64,000 bases of DNA from SZUA-444 sp965226565 (GTDB taxonomy: Bacteria; Bacillota; Clostridia; Oscillospirales; Ruminococcaceae), in contig CBDDDI010000005.1 in NCBI GenBank assembly GCA_965226565.1, forward strand, positions 1 to 64,000, read 5' to 3'. The number at the start of each line of letters is the position of its first letter. The stretch's first letter is position 1. This document shows, one piece after another, positions 22,501 through 28,085 of this stretch. The translations under genes were made by a program, and so were the position numbers. Below the pieces are notes generated by a model, which saw only the letters and a program-made list of their open reading frames with translations, did no database searches and had not been told where the DNA came from.

Positions 22501-23123
22501 AAATTTTCTGAATCTTTTTCACTTAAAAAAACTGGAGATTGATTTTTTTCAAATGTGTCTAACCAATATTTTTTATCTCTTGTTGCACCTTTAGAATTTA
22601 AATAAGTCTTCTCAACTTCAATATAATCAGTGTATTTATAATCTGATTTATTAATTTTATTATTAAAATATAAATTATAAAAACACTCTTCTATAACTTT
22701 TGCACTCCATGCATCAAAAATAATATGATTAATATTTAAAAGAATACCAAATTGCCTGTTATCTATATTTACACCTCTAATTTTACATAAAGGATTTAAA
22801 AGTAATTCTTCTTTAGCTATTCTTTTTGCATAATCATCAACCAAATTACGATTTTCAAAATTAATTATTTCAGGTTCATTTTGAGATAAATCATCTACAT
22901 TAATTCCTAAAAAATCATTATTAGATATTAATGAACAATTTAACACTTCATTACACTCTAAAAGATTTTTTATTGATTTACTCAAAAGCTCAATATTACA
23001 TTTTCCATTATATAAATAAAGCACTGTTATATTAGCAGAAGTATCTTCATTAGTATATCTCATAGTATTATATATTAATTCTTGCTGAGTTGTTAGTTTA
23101 TAATAATTTAGATTATTATTCAT
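13569..23123 (-). CDS. Two-module nonribosomal peptide synthetase, C-A-T-E-C-A-T-E-TE
   Basis: 3184 residues from the ATG at 23123; an ATG 15 bp upstream lacks an RBS, while GGAGGA sits 8 nt before this one. Domains: C1 (1-430; active-site variant NHIIFDA with His133), A1 (440-930; FTSGTTGKPKG), T1 (GGDSIK, Ser981), E1 (HHMVIDG at 1159, ESHGR, TIGWFTS), C2 (HHLIFDG at 1614), A2 (1925-2420; YTSGSTGEPKG), T2 (Ser2468), E2 (HHWCCDG at 2640, ESHGR), and TE (GYSGGG Ser3016, His3157 in GKGTHITM). Both modules epimerise, so the product should be acyl-D-X1-D-X2, released by hydrolysis or cyclisation. The A1 pocket reads as threonine-like (D639, F640, W643); A2 (D2135) has no code I recognise. The acyl chain would come from the ligase and ACP in the same operon. 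Confidence 0.95.
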   Translation of the reverse strand: MNNNLNYYKLTTQQELIYNTMRYTNEDTSANITVLYLYNGKCNIELLSKSIKNLLECNEVLNCSLISNNDFLGINVDDLSQNEPEIINFENRNLVDDYAKRIAKEELLLNPLCKIRGVNIDNRQFGILLNINHIIFDAWSAKVIEECFYNLYFNNKINKSDYKYTDYIEVEKTYLNSKGATRDKKYWLDTFEKNQSPVFLSEKDSENFRAEREKFVLSYNTIKEISEFCKDNQVSLMTLYSCAYSVYMTKFKNVDSSYLGFVCHNRSVDFKNTVGMFVNTVPALVEIDKSASFIDCIMSSKMSMLSAMRHQKYNYSKILTNIREEYRYSGKLYDTTISYQNVGVKDTINADITWYNNSFQTESLMIHIGEDFLTGNITISYDYQTEKFDREDIQRFHDRIMHIIMAGIKDTNTIIENMDIIDEKEKKTVVYDFNQEKAFFPRNESIISLFEMQVLKTPYNIAIKDYTEKSMSYSELDVYSGKLAYTMKENGVKAGDKVALFINRGVNQIIAILATLKVGAAYVPIDINYPNERKKFILKDSEPSIILTDDLSIISYYEEEIKCLNINDNDVFDKENTYVFRKINPNDVAYIIFTSGTTGKPKGVMISHKNVVRLLKNDKFQFDFSHNDVWMQFHSYCFDFSVWEIFGALTNGAKLILPSETQVKNSYEVLDIIYQEKLTILNQVPSSFYNLMAVDDEQKMRSVRYIIFGGEALLPAKLRVWHDTYSDAMIINMYGITETTVHVTYKEITDIEIQNGISNIGKPIPTLQVYLLNKNTICGINMIGEICVTGEGVSLGYINNQKLTDERFVDNPFGDGKMYRSGDLAEWLPDGNLRYVGRMDHQIQFHGFRIELGEIESAIRKIPNVTDSVAICKENGSEDAQIYSYFCATREISQDQVRTELESLLPSYMMPSLIMQLDKFPITANGKLDKKALPDIKVSSSVEYVAPSKDKEKIFTQILERVLDVEKVGMDDNYIELGGDSIKAIKIVSLLREKKLDVKVWNLTNLKTVRLICDAITEMKEDQKVAISNLKSARLSPIQKYFINKQYSNPNYYLQSFLLKYEEVITKSVLETIIRLLISKHPMLHAKFKDDYQYANNDFSWSYIINEYDFIQEKIEDIPQLIKQHSIEIKNKINFKNQTLIGLGVFHTLDGHYVLISIHHMVIDGVSWRILLNDFNEILNKIKRNEKVIYFNFDSPYLSWSETLYQNRDTFRKEIPYWKDICKHCKPKLEIESDFVVRPVYIRKHLTFDQNVTTALLKDCHKAFNTQINDIIGAAIARTFGSIFNKDIVVAEFESHGRTMVDGFDDIVNTIGWFTSIYPVKLTSTGDYENDIIAAKEAMSSVPNNGTGFMVLKEYCGVDFNNVVPNIRVNYLGDFNELLNDFNVVIDDRYLSRDIDRGNNYENDITIDCFCINNKFHAKIVINPIKYTGSQIDAMPFELEKNIRDLVDFCTKYENKYLTPSDFDNAKINYNQLKPITISYGNNIESIGKLTPMQEGMVYYYLNDQHDGTYIIQNVIDFKNGINVFAAKKAFSLLINYYDILRTAFWCKDELMRRVVVNKPDIKFINELSFENLDSFNKWLDEDKIKGFDIDNPPLIRLSIVKISNSYKIVWTFHHLIFDGWSFGLFLTNFLSLYTHINNDKFESDSNLLSEFPKMKFDEYVDKLDETITSDYDRFWINMLSEYEGSSMMRPFNQVYQAEEVVKSTKFTFDNKLKTEICDFCKKSFITLNTLFETVLGILIQRYNNSNDIVFGKVVSGRNIEVDNINTAIGMFVNTIPCRVTTNENDTCISLLNKVQENALKSNKYELYPLTRLNKETGLGSNLIQILLVFENYSIDKNTEKLLEQNNAKVEFTREQTNYDLTISIFPGEELSVQFMYNLKYYKLDDVQYIFNHLTTLFSNIIKNSNDKISNLSIMDEAEEDVVKLLFNDTSIEYPSEQTVVSLFKREVKTHPDKTAVIFQDKKLSYLELDQLSDKLAVNINNLGYSSKNKIIPFVLNRDENIYIAMLGILKSGNGYLPIDPSLPIERIDFMIRDSESECVIYSNKCEELISELYIEKICIEETVGRSRAFLRPIEISSSNNCYIIYTSGSTGEPKGVIITHKNAVNFCYNNLQIMYSIKKSLNPVMLSTTTISFDIFVTESLLQLLNGSTILLASKEQQNEQHALAEYAIANKATSIQTTPSKMRALIYDKTCCEYLKQMTTIILGGEVFPEELFVDLRKYTDADIYNIYGPSESTVWITTKLVENLDTTIGRPFSNTQIYILNNNKLCSIGEPGELCVAGDCVGIGYLNKPKLNKEKFIDNPFGKGLMYRTGDLASWRADGCINYMGRIDKQVKIHGQRIELGEIESQIRSIDEIKNVAVIVNSNSALCCYYESDIEISCAIIEQMLNRKLPKYMVPHNYMKLEKLPINNNGKLNKKLLPEIKEEKVQEYVVPKNDLEKKISDIFCKVLNVENVSIDDSFFAIGGDSIKSIQLVSLLYEYNIHLKDIEKFPTVRKLAENITLSNREIPQEALSGETILLPTQKRLVEISDRNSISNFNQSILLKVNDEMDKDLIKETLIRLIKHHDALRLSYSYGSNVSKFVDAENIMPKVFEINCSLFNFEQKCNIVQNSISLEKGELISAAYIKTNFNKKYLLIVLHHWCCDGISQRIILEDFINVYESLKIHKEPELPNKTDSIRSWAEALDNYYDKDKINAVRNFWDSRINNDDLRRYDPELLSELNQIVFAFSSNISHQLSEKTSGVLEMLLLAFSYALKSKDDCFATLFLESHGRETDIPMLNIARTIGWFTSMYPIKINVCDDDINLEMAEEIKNEIKSIPESGVSYSFINKHMVAAPLFNYMGSFEEQEDTDYRRVLFGVGKEVSDNIRSTNPMVVNIFNVNKRFTVDIRYSPYYYPKKTINKIVQNFKKHLKYLLNLEKKENLTNQIIDGFKNYSSTKDEIVTVINKEAKKHIFMFPPAMLKVAYIPLFEKMSTIMSEYCFHVFHLTQNDGMAKMFGEYIRNQANLDESPVLMGYSGGGNIAYDTSDYLNSKGIGVSKIVMIDGFKWDEGIKYVTISDDSINEMIENFTKETNLDANFFNSDAVQKLINNERKGLIEEARIYQEYCDKHRDQTKVIPNCEFVNLLSEDVLPDENDTREGWNKVSDKKVKYVQGKGTHITMLSDPNNLRYNVNLLLNELGGNDIE

Positions 23124-23184
23124 ATAAGAGTCCTCCATATTTTAATAACATATTATTTACAAAAATTGTATTATATATATAATT

Positions 23185-23227
23185 AACATGATATTACTAT
23201 TATAATATCATGTTTTGTAAATATAAA
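23185..23227 (-). promoter_or_regulatory. Probable NRPS operon promoter embedded in a perfect inverted repeat
   Basis: A perfect 12-bp inverted repeat, AACATGATATTA (23185-23196) with its complement at 23203-23214, is separated by 6 bp. On the minus strand TATAAT (23204-23199) lies in its centre, and TTTATA (23227-23222) lies 17 bp upstream as a weak -35. A dyad covering a -10 box is the usual layout of a repressor operator. It sits 62-92 bp before the NRPS start codon. Confidence 0.5.
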
Positions 23228-23237
23228 TCAATATTTG

Positions 23238-23261
23238 CAACATATTTTATCAAATATGTTG
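23238..23261. repeat. Second inverted repeat upstream of the NRPS operon
   Basis: CAACATATTT (23238-23247), spacer TATC, and its perfect complement at 23252-23261. It lies just upstream of the presumed -35 box. It could be an additional regulator site or a structural hairpin; followed by TATTTTTTG on the plus strand it could also act as a weak terminator, but no plus-strand gene precedes it. Confidence 0.4.
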
Positions 23262-23418
23262 TATTTTTTGTATTATATTATAATTTTTGCATTTTATATT
23301 ATACACATTTTACAAACAATCGTATGCCAATAATACAGTATATTAGTAATTTTGAATATATTATAAAATATATAAACAGGACAATTTCAATTAAGAAGTC
23401 ATCCTTTAACATAACCTT

Positions 23419-23547
23419 TTACAATAAATTTTCATCAAATAAATCTTTAAGTTTGATAATAACAGTATCTACTTTATCATAATTAGTAGCTTTTAAAACT
23501 TCTAAAGCAAGTATAATACTATTTTTTTCTTGTGAAATAATAGATTT
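23419..23547 (-). pseudogene. Possible 3' remnant of an unidentified gene
   Basis: In the 491-bp gap between the flavodoxin and NRPS genes, one minus-strand frame stays open for 42 codons and ends in a charged, helix-like sequence (SIILALEVLKATNYDKVDT, then IIKLKDLFDENLL, stop at 23419). There is no usable start codon; a TAA lies directly upstream. Its composition looks coding, unlike the rest of the gap. It may be the tail of a decayed gene; I recognise no family. The rest of 23262-23586 shows nothing I can assign. Confidence 0.25.
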
Positions 23548-23587
23548 TTATACAAGAATATGATATCATTATAAAAATTTACAAACA

Positions 23588-23625
23588 AAAAGACAGTGCT
23601 ACTTAATTAGTACTGTCTTTTCTAA
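23588..23625 (-). terminator. Terminator of the flavodoxin-like gene
   Basis: AAAAGACAGT (23588-23597) pairs with ACTGTCTTTT (23612-23621); the stem extends inward by G-U, C-G and further pairs around AATTA. It lies just downstream of the stop codon at 23630 of the minus-strand flavodoxin-like gene and insulates it from the NRPS operon. Confidence 0.75.
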
Positions 23626-23629
23626 TATA

Positions 23630-24181
23630 TTATAATACAGATTTATATTCTAAACCTTTTTCTTTAATTTTTGAATACAATAATATTCTTTCATTAAAAC
23701 GTTCAGAAGCTAACAAAATCTCAGCATCAGTAGGATGTGACTTCATCATCTCCCAACGAAGCTCACTTTCAGGTGTTATACTAAATGTATTGTTTTTAGG
23801 CATATTTCTAAATTGTTCAATCAGTTTTGGTGATAAAGCTCCATTACAAACATAACTTCCTATTATCGTATTTTTATCTTTAAGCAATTCTATTCCTTTA
23901 TCCAAAGATTTTTTCCCATGAAAGGAATCAGCAAAAGCAGCAAGTGTACAAAAAACGCCTACAGCTTTATTTTCAACTATTTTCATAAATTGCATCATTT
24001 CTTCAGTAGGACCACCTTTATCAACCCAATATCCACATAAAATTATATCTGAATCTATTTTAGGAACTCCATCTTTTATATCATGAATTGATTTATCTTG
24101 TATTTGAATATTTTTATATATTCCTTCTGATAATTTTTTTGTATTTCCTGATAAACTAGAATAAATAATTTGAACTTTCAT
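23630..24181 (-). CDS. Flavodoxin-like protein
   Basis: 183 residues. It begins MKVQIIYSSLSGNTKKLSEG, the flavodoxin FMN phosphate-binding loop S-x-S-G-N-T. A second flavin-contact region is ILCGYWVDKGGPTEEMMQF, then VGVFCTLAAFADSFHGKK. The long-flavodoxin tail is replaced by a helical C-terminus (SERFNERILLYSKIKEKG). It is a soluble FMN electron carrier. The GYWVDKG segment resembles the BilS group of flavodoxin-like proteins that accompany bilirubin reductase, but no bilR gene is nearby, so I do not assign that name. It fits the redox theme of the neighbouring multi-FMN membrane protein. Confidence 0.8.
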   Translation of the reverse strand: MKVQIIYSSLSGNTKKLSEGIYKNIQIQDKSIHDIKDGVPKIDSDIILCGYWVDKGGPTEEMMQFMKIVENKAVGVFCTLAAFADSFHGKKSLDKGIELLKDKNTIIGSYVCNGALSPKLIEQFRNMPKNNTFSITPESELRWEMMKSHPTDAEILLASERFNERILLYSKIKEKGLEYKSVL

Positions 24182-24223
24182 TATTTATATACCACCTTTC
24201 TATAGTATATATATCTTTATAAC

Positions 24224-24291
24224 ATTTTAATTATACTATTATTTATAATCTAATTTTAATTATACTATTATTTATAATCTAATTTTAATTA
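24224..24291. repeat. Short tandem repeat, 29-bp unit
   Basis: Two complete copies and a third partial copy of a 29-bp A+T-rich unit beginning ATTTTAATTATACTATTATT, at 24224-24252, 24253-24281 and 24282-24291. It lies between the flavodoxin-like gene's start and the end of the multi-FMN gene. Function unknown; probably slippage-generated. Confidence 0.7.
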
Positions 24292-24348
24292 AAATCTCTA
24301 ATAACCATAACTTATAAAAAGCTATGGTTATTATGTAAGTAAAAAATA

Positions 24349-25240
24349 TTATTTTGTAAGTGCATCTAAAACTGCATCTTTTATTCCATTTGAACTATAT
24401 GTTGCTCCTGATACTACATCAATATTAACATTTTGTTCATCAACAATATTATCTTTCAAATCTGATGCTTTATTCATAAAATACTCATCATCACAATGCT
24501 CATCTATATCTATCTTTGTTATTTTTCCATCTTTAACAGTTACAGATACTTTTACATCTCCTTTAAATCCTGTACCTGTTCCTTTATAAATCCCATCTTC
24601 AAGACTTGATACATCTATATCGTATTTTGATATATTTGCTACTTTTTCTTTTATTAATGCATCTAAAACTGCATCTTTTATTCCATTTGAACTATATGTT
24701 GCTCCTGATACAACATCAATATCAACATCTTGTTCATCAACAATATTATCTTTTAAAGCTGATGCTTTGTTCATAAAATACTCATCATCACAATGCTCAT
24801 CTATATATATCTTTGTTATTTTTCCATCTTTAACAGTTACAGATACTTTTACATCTCCTTTAAATCCTGTACCTGTTCCTTTATAAATTCCATCTTCAAG
24901 ATTTGATACATCTATATCGTATTTTGATATATTTGCTACTTTTTCTTTTGTTAATGCATCTAAAACTGCATCTTTTATTCCATTTGAACTATAGGTTGCT
25001 CCTGATACTACATCAATATCAACATCTTGTTCATCAACAATATTATCTTTTAAAGCTGATGCTTTGTTCATGAAATACTCATCATCACAATGCTCATCTA
25101 TATCTATCTTTGCTATTTTACCATTTTGTATTGTCACAGAAACTTTTACATCTCCTTTAAATCCTGTACCTGTTCCTTTGTAAATTCCATCTTCAAGACT
25201 TGACACATCTATATCGTATTTTGATGTTTTAGTTTTAGTT
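24349..25240. repeat. Tandem 297-bp coding repeats (FMN domains 4-6)
   Basis: The last three FMN-binding domains are encoded by three almost identical units with a 297-bp period (99 codons); for example the string GCATCTAAAACTGCATC recurs at 24362, 24659 and 24956. Domains 1 and 2 are spaced 306 bp apart and more diverged. The nucleotide-level similarity points to recent duplication or gene conversion, so domain number may vary between strains. Confidence 0.85.
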
Positions 25241-27174
25241 TCATTTTCATCTGAATTATCAACTATTTTTGATGAATCATCATTCTTAATTGGCTTGTTA
25301 ACAACATCATCTTTAACTTTTGGTTTTTTATTAACAACTGTATTATCCTTATTTTTTATTGGCACAGGAGTTATAACTTCATTTTTATTATTGTTTTCTT
25401 TATATACTTTATCTTCTTTTGCTTTTCTTAATGCATCTGACACTGCATCTTTTATTCCATTTGAGCTATATGTTGCTCTTGATACAACATCAACATCAAC
25501 ACTTTGCGCATTAATAATTCTATCTTTAACAGCTAATGCATTATTCATAAAATATTCATCATCACAATGCTCATCTATAACTATTTTTGATATTTTACCA
25601 TTTTGTATTGTCACAGAAACTTTTATATCTCCTCTAAAACCTGTTCCTGTTCCTTTGTAAATTCCATCTTTAAGTTCTGATGTATCTACATTATTTTCAA
25701 ATGATTTTATTACATTTTTTATTGCTTTTGCTTTTACATTTACATTATTTGTTTTATTTTCTAATTCAAATTCTAATTCTTCAGTTTTATCTTTTGTAAG
25801 AGCATCTAAAACTGCATCTTTTATTCCATTTGAGCTATATGTTGCTCTTGATACAACATCAACATCAACACTTTGCGCATTAATAATTTTATCTTTAAGA
25901 ACTGATGCTTTTTTCATATAATATTCGTCATCAGAATATTGATCTATATTTATTTCTGTTATTTTTCCATTTTTAACTGTTACAGAAACTTTGACATTTC
26001 CTCTAAAACCTGTTCCCGTTCCTTTATAAACACCATCTTCAAGATTTGATACATCTATATCATATTTTGATACATTACTAACTTTAATAATTTTATTTTT
26101 TGTAAATGCATCTAAAACTGCATCTTTTATTCCATTTGAACTATATGTTGCTCTTGATACAACATCAACATTAATACTTTGCGCATTAATAATTCTATCT
26201 TTAAGAACTGATGCTTTTTTCATATAATATTCGTCATCAGAATATTCATCTATATTTATTTCTGTTATTTTTCCATCTTTAACTGTTACAGAAACTTTGA
26301 CATCTCCTCTAAAACCTGTTCCTGTTCCTTTGTAAATACCATCTTCAAATTGAGAAATGTCTATATCATATTTTGATAAATTAATTTCATCTAAAGGTAA
26401 TTTATTATCAGAAATACTATTATCTGCATTTATAGCATTAACAGTATATCCAGCAAACATTATTAATGCTAATGAAAACATCGCTGCCATCGATGTTAAA
26501 GCAATTTTTCTATTGGTTTTTTTATAAAATTTGTATAATCTTAAAGTTCCATAAGTTAAGAATATTAAGCTGTATATAACAACATTTATAATACTTTTTA
26601 CATTTCCTTCAAATGCTCTTGGTACCATCAACAATATTACATGAAGATAAACAAGTGAATAAAAAGCATACGCTAATCGCTGTAGCTTTTTCCAATTAGC
26701 AGCATTCATTCTTTTTCTTATAGCTTTGAAAGATGTTACAAACAACGGAGTCATAATTAAAACTGTACCTATAACTGCTATTAATTGTAAAACAACTGAT
26801 AAATCTTTAGATTGATTTATTAATGATAAGAAATACATTTTAAACGTAGAAATAACATGACCATACGCTAAGATGCAAGCTATTATAGAAAGTTCTGCAC
26901 GTATTGGCATAAAAGTTTTTTGAACTATTGAACCATTTTTAAATGCATTCATATACATAACTAGTGTAAAAAATGCAGCTGATAATGTTCCATATTGAAA
27001 TAAAACTGAAAAAACTATATCAATTGATTTAGGAAAATTAATTATATCAATAAGTGAAGTCATTATTGCTATAGCTAAAAAACCTACATAATAACAAGCA
27101 GCATGCTTTTTTATTGATTTTCTTAAAACAAAAGAAAATAAGAGTGCAAATATTATTGCAATTAAAAATTTCAT
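24349..27174 (-). CDS. Membrane ferric-reductase-like protein with six FMN-binding domains
   Basis: 941 residues. Residues 1-250 hold about eight hydrophobic helices with His106 (LAYGHVIST) and His178 (LVYLHVILL) as candidate haem ligands, resembling ferric-reductase-like membrane domains. From about residue 267 there are six FMN_bind domains of about 99-102 residues (start motif DGIYKGTGTGF). A Lys/Asp-rich linker after the third divides them 3+3. Domains 1-3 end with VVSRATYSSNG and domains 4-6 with VVSGATYSSNG. The latter is the ApbE flavinylation consensus, where Thr takes FMN covalently. By analogy with known flavinylated extracellular electron-transfer systems, it should pass electrons from the membrane to the outside through a chain of flavins. 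An ApbE gene lies at 57.7 kb. Confidence 0.85.
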   Translation of the reverse strand: MKFLIAIIFALLFSFVLRKSIKKHAACYYVGFLAIAIMTSLIDIINFPKSIDIVFSVLFQYGTLSAAFFTLVMYMNAFKNGSIVQKTFMPIRAELSIIACILAYGHVISTFKMYFLSLINQSKDLSVVLQLIAVIGTVLIMTPLFVTSFKAIRKRMNAANWKKLQRLAYAFYSLVYLHVILLMVPRAFEGNVKSIINVVIYSLIFLTYGTLRLYKFYKKTNRKIALTSMAAMFSLALIMFAGYTVNAINADNSISDNKLPLDEINLSKYDIDISQFEDGIYKGTGTGFRGDVKVSVTVKDGKITEINIDEYSDDEYYMKKASVLKDRIINAQSINVDVVSRATYSSNGIKDAVLDAFTKNKIIKVSNVSKYDIDVSNLEDGVYKGTGTGFRGNVKVSVTVKNGKITEINIDQYSDDEYYMKKASVLKDKIINAQSVDVDVVSRATYSSNGIKDAVLDALTKDKTEELEFELENKTNNVNVKAKAIKNVIKSFENNVDTSELKDGIYKGTGTGFRGDIKVSVTIQNGKISKIVIDEHCDDEYFMNNALAVKDRIINAQSVDVDVVSRATYSSNGIKDAVSDALRKAKEDKVYKENNNKNEVITPVPIKNKDNTVVNKKPKVKDDVVNKPIKNDDSSKIVDNSDENETKTKTSKYDIDVSSLEDGIYKGTGTGFKGDVKVSVTIQNGKIAKIDIDEHCDDEYFMNKASALKDNIVDEQDVDIDVVSGATYSSNGIKDAVLDALTKEKVANISKYDIDVSNLEDGIYKGTGTGFKGDVKVSVTVKDGKITKIYIDEHCDDEYFMNKASALKDNIVDEQDVDIDVVSGATYSSNGIKDAVLDALIKEKVANISKYDIDVSSLEDGIYKGTGTGFKGDVKVSVTVKDGKITKIDIDEHCDDEYFMNKASDLKDNIVDEQNVNIDVVSGATYSSNGIKDAVLDALTK

Positions 27175-27230
27175 AAAATACCTCTCAACTCCAAATGTCC
27201 TATCTACAACGATAGAAGCACTTTATTTTT

Positions 27231-27340
27231 GTTAGTATAATTTAACTAACTGTGTAATAGGATAACATAATTAAACATTAATTTCAACAAATATTTGGAT
27301 TTTATATTAAATTAGTTAATTTAAACTAAATTAATATAAA
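27231..27340. promoter_or_regulatory. Two TTAG-N10-CTAA dyads in the multi-FMN gene / arsR intergenic region
   Basis: GTTAGT-N8-ACTAAC at 27231-27250 and a larger dyad at 27301-27340 (17-bp arms with one mismatch and a 6-bp spacer; core TTAGTT-N6-AACTAA) share the same TTAG-N10-CTAA core spacing. The first overlaps TATACT (minus strand 27239-27234), a possible -10 of the multi-FMN gene. Their similarity to the dyad at the arsR promoter suggests ArsR operators. The rest of this 364-bp gap has no coding potential. Confidence 0.45.
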
Positions 27341-27474
27341 TACATAAAAATATTTAGTAAAATAAATTGTAATATATGTTAATGTTATTTAATATATTAC
27401 CTATAATTTATACTATCTATCATTTATCACTATTTATAAAAATATATACAAAAATAATATATACAAGTTATATA

Positions 27475-27519
27475 TTGACAAAATACTAAATATATATTAT
27501 ATTAGTAATTGCTAATATA
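27475..27519 (+). promoter_or_regulatory. arsR-ferredoxin promoter with dyad operator
   Basis: -35 TTGACA (27475-27480), a 17-bp spacer and -10 TATATT (27498-27503). The -10 box begins an inverted repeat TATATTAG (27498-27505) - TAATTG - CTAATATA (27512-27519). This is a typical position for ArsR-family autorepression. AAAGGAG at 27523-27529 is the RBS. Confidence 0.65.
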
Positions 27520-27538
27520 CTGAAAGGAGCAAATATTA

Positions 27539-27850
27539 TTGGATAAAATGAAAGTAAAAGCAAAAGAAATTTCATATTTATTAAAAGTATTAGCAAATGA
27601 AAACAGATTACTTATTTTATGTGAACTTACAAAAAAACCTATGAGTGTTTCTGATTTGCTTTTAAAATTAAAAATTACTCAATCTGGAATATCTCAACAT
27701 TTAGCCATTTTAAAATCTCATAACATAGTGGATTATGATAAAAAAGCTCAAACTGTTATATATAGCATAAAAGATGAAAAAATTTATCAAGTTATGCAGG
27801 TTTTAAAAGAAATGTATTGTAATGAAGAATTGGAGGAAACTAATGAATAA
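27539..27850 (+). CDS. ArsR-family transcriptional regulator
   Basis: 103 residues, TTG start at 27539, 9 nt after AAAGGAG; the next ATG (27548) is too far from the RBS. Winged helix-turn-helix: LLKVLANENRLLILCEL, then KPMSVSDLLLKLKITQSGISQHLAILKSHNIV (recognition helix SQSGISQHL-like) and wing AQTVIYSIKDEKI. No Cys pairs of the classic metal site (ELCVCD) are visible, so it is unlikely to be a canonical arsenic or cadmium sensor. It overlaps the ferredoxin gene by 8 bp. A redox-linked signal is an inference from the neighbours. Confidence 0.9.
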   Translation: MDKMKVKAKEISYLLKVLANENRLLILCELTKKPMSVSDLLLKLKITQSGISQHLAILKSHNIVDYDKKAQTVIYSIKDEKIYQVMQVLKEMYCNEELEETNE

Positions 27851-28034
27851 TAAAACTTTAGTTGTTATAAAAAAAAATTGTCCACAAAACCACAAATGTC
27901 CATCAGTAAAGATTTGTCCTGTTAACGCTTTGACACAAGAAGGATTTAATGCTCCTATTGTCTCACAAGATAAATGTATTAAATGCGGAAAATGCGTTGA
28001 ATTTTGTCCAATGAATGCATTAGTTTTAAAATAA
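27843..28034 (+). CDS. Small 4Fe-4S ferredoxin-like protein
   Basis: 63 residues from the ATG at 27843, with GGAGG 7 nt upstream inside the end of arsR. It has a standard C-terminal cluster motif CIKCGKCVEFCP and an N-terminal Cys set (NCPQNHKCPSVKICPVNAL) that supplies further ligands, so one or two Fe-S clusters are possible. Such tiny proteins carry electrons or sense redox state. Coupling with arsR in one transcript, ended by the terminator at 28048, suggests it belongs to the same response. Confidence 0.88.
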   Translation: MNNKTLVVIKKNCPQNHKCPSVKICPVNALTQEGFNAPIVSQDKCIKCGKCVEFCPMNALVLK

Positions 28035-28047
28035 AAATACATACAAA

Positions 28048-28084
28048 AAACCTCAAACACAGATATTGTGTTTGAGGTTTTAAT
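28048..28084. terminator. Bidirectional terminator between ferredoxin and flavin reductase genes
   Basis: AAACCTCAAACACA (28048-28061), 5-nt loop GATAT, and its perfect 14-bp complement at 28067-28080, with A-rich and T-rich flanks. It separates the convergent ferredoxin (end 28034) and flavin reductase (end 28086) genes. Confidence 0.88.
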
Positions 28085-28085
28085 T

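Noticed and set aside
13569..23138. Longer NRPS reading frame starting at 23138
   Set aside because: The upstream ATG has no ribosome binding site and precedes the GGAGGA that serves the ATG at 23123.
23210..23482. 90-codon plus-strand frame upstream of the NRPS gene
   Set aside because: Phe/Tyr/Ile/Asn-rich translation of A+T-rich DNA, no RBS, and it overlaps the presumed NRPS promoter dyad.
25295..25660. 121-codon frame on the plus strand within the multi-FMN gene
   Set aside because: Antisense shadow of a repetitive, clearly coding minus-strand gene; no RBS and low-complexity translation.
24349..26390. Regular repeats considered as a CRISPR array or satellite
   Set aside because: The 297-306-bp period encodes whole FMN-binding domains in frame; there is no short repeat-spacer structure. 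I saw no CRISPR array or cas gene anywhere in the window.
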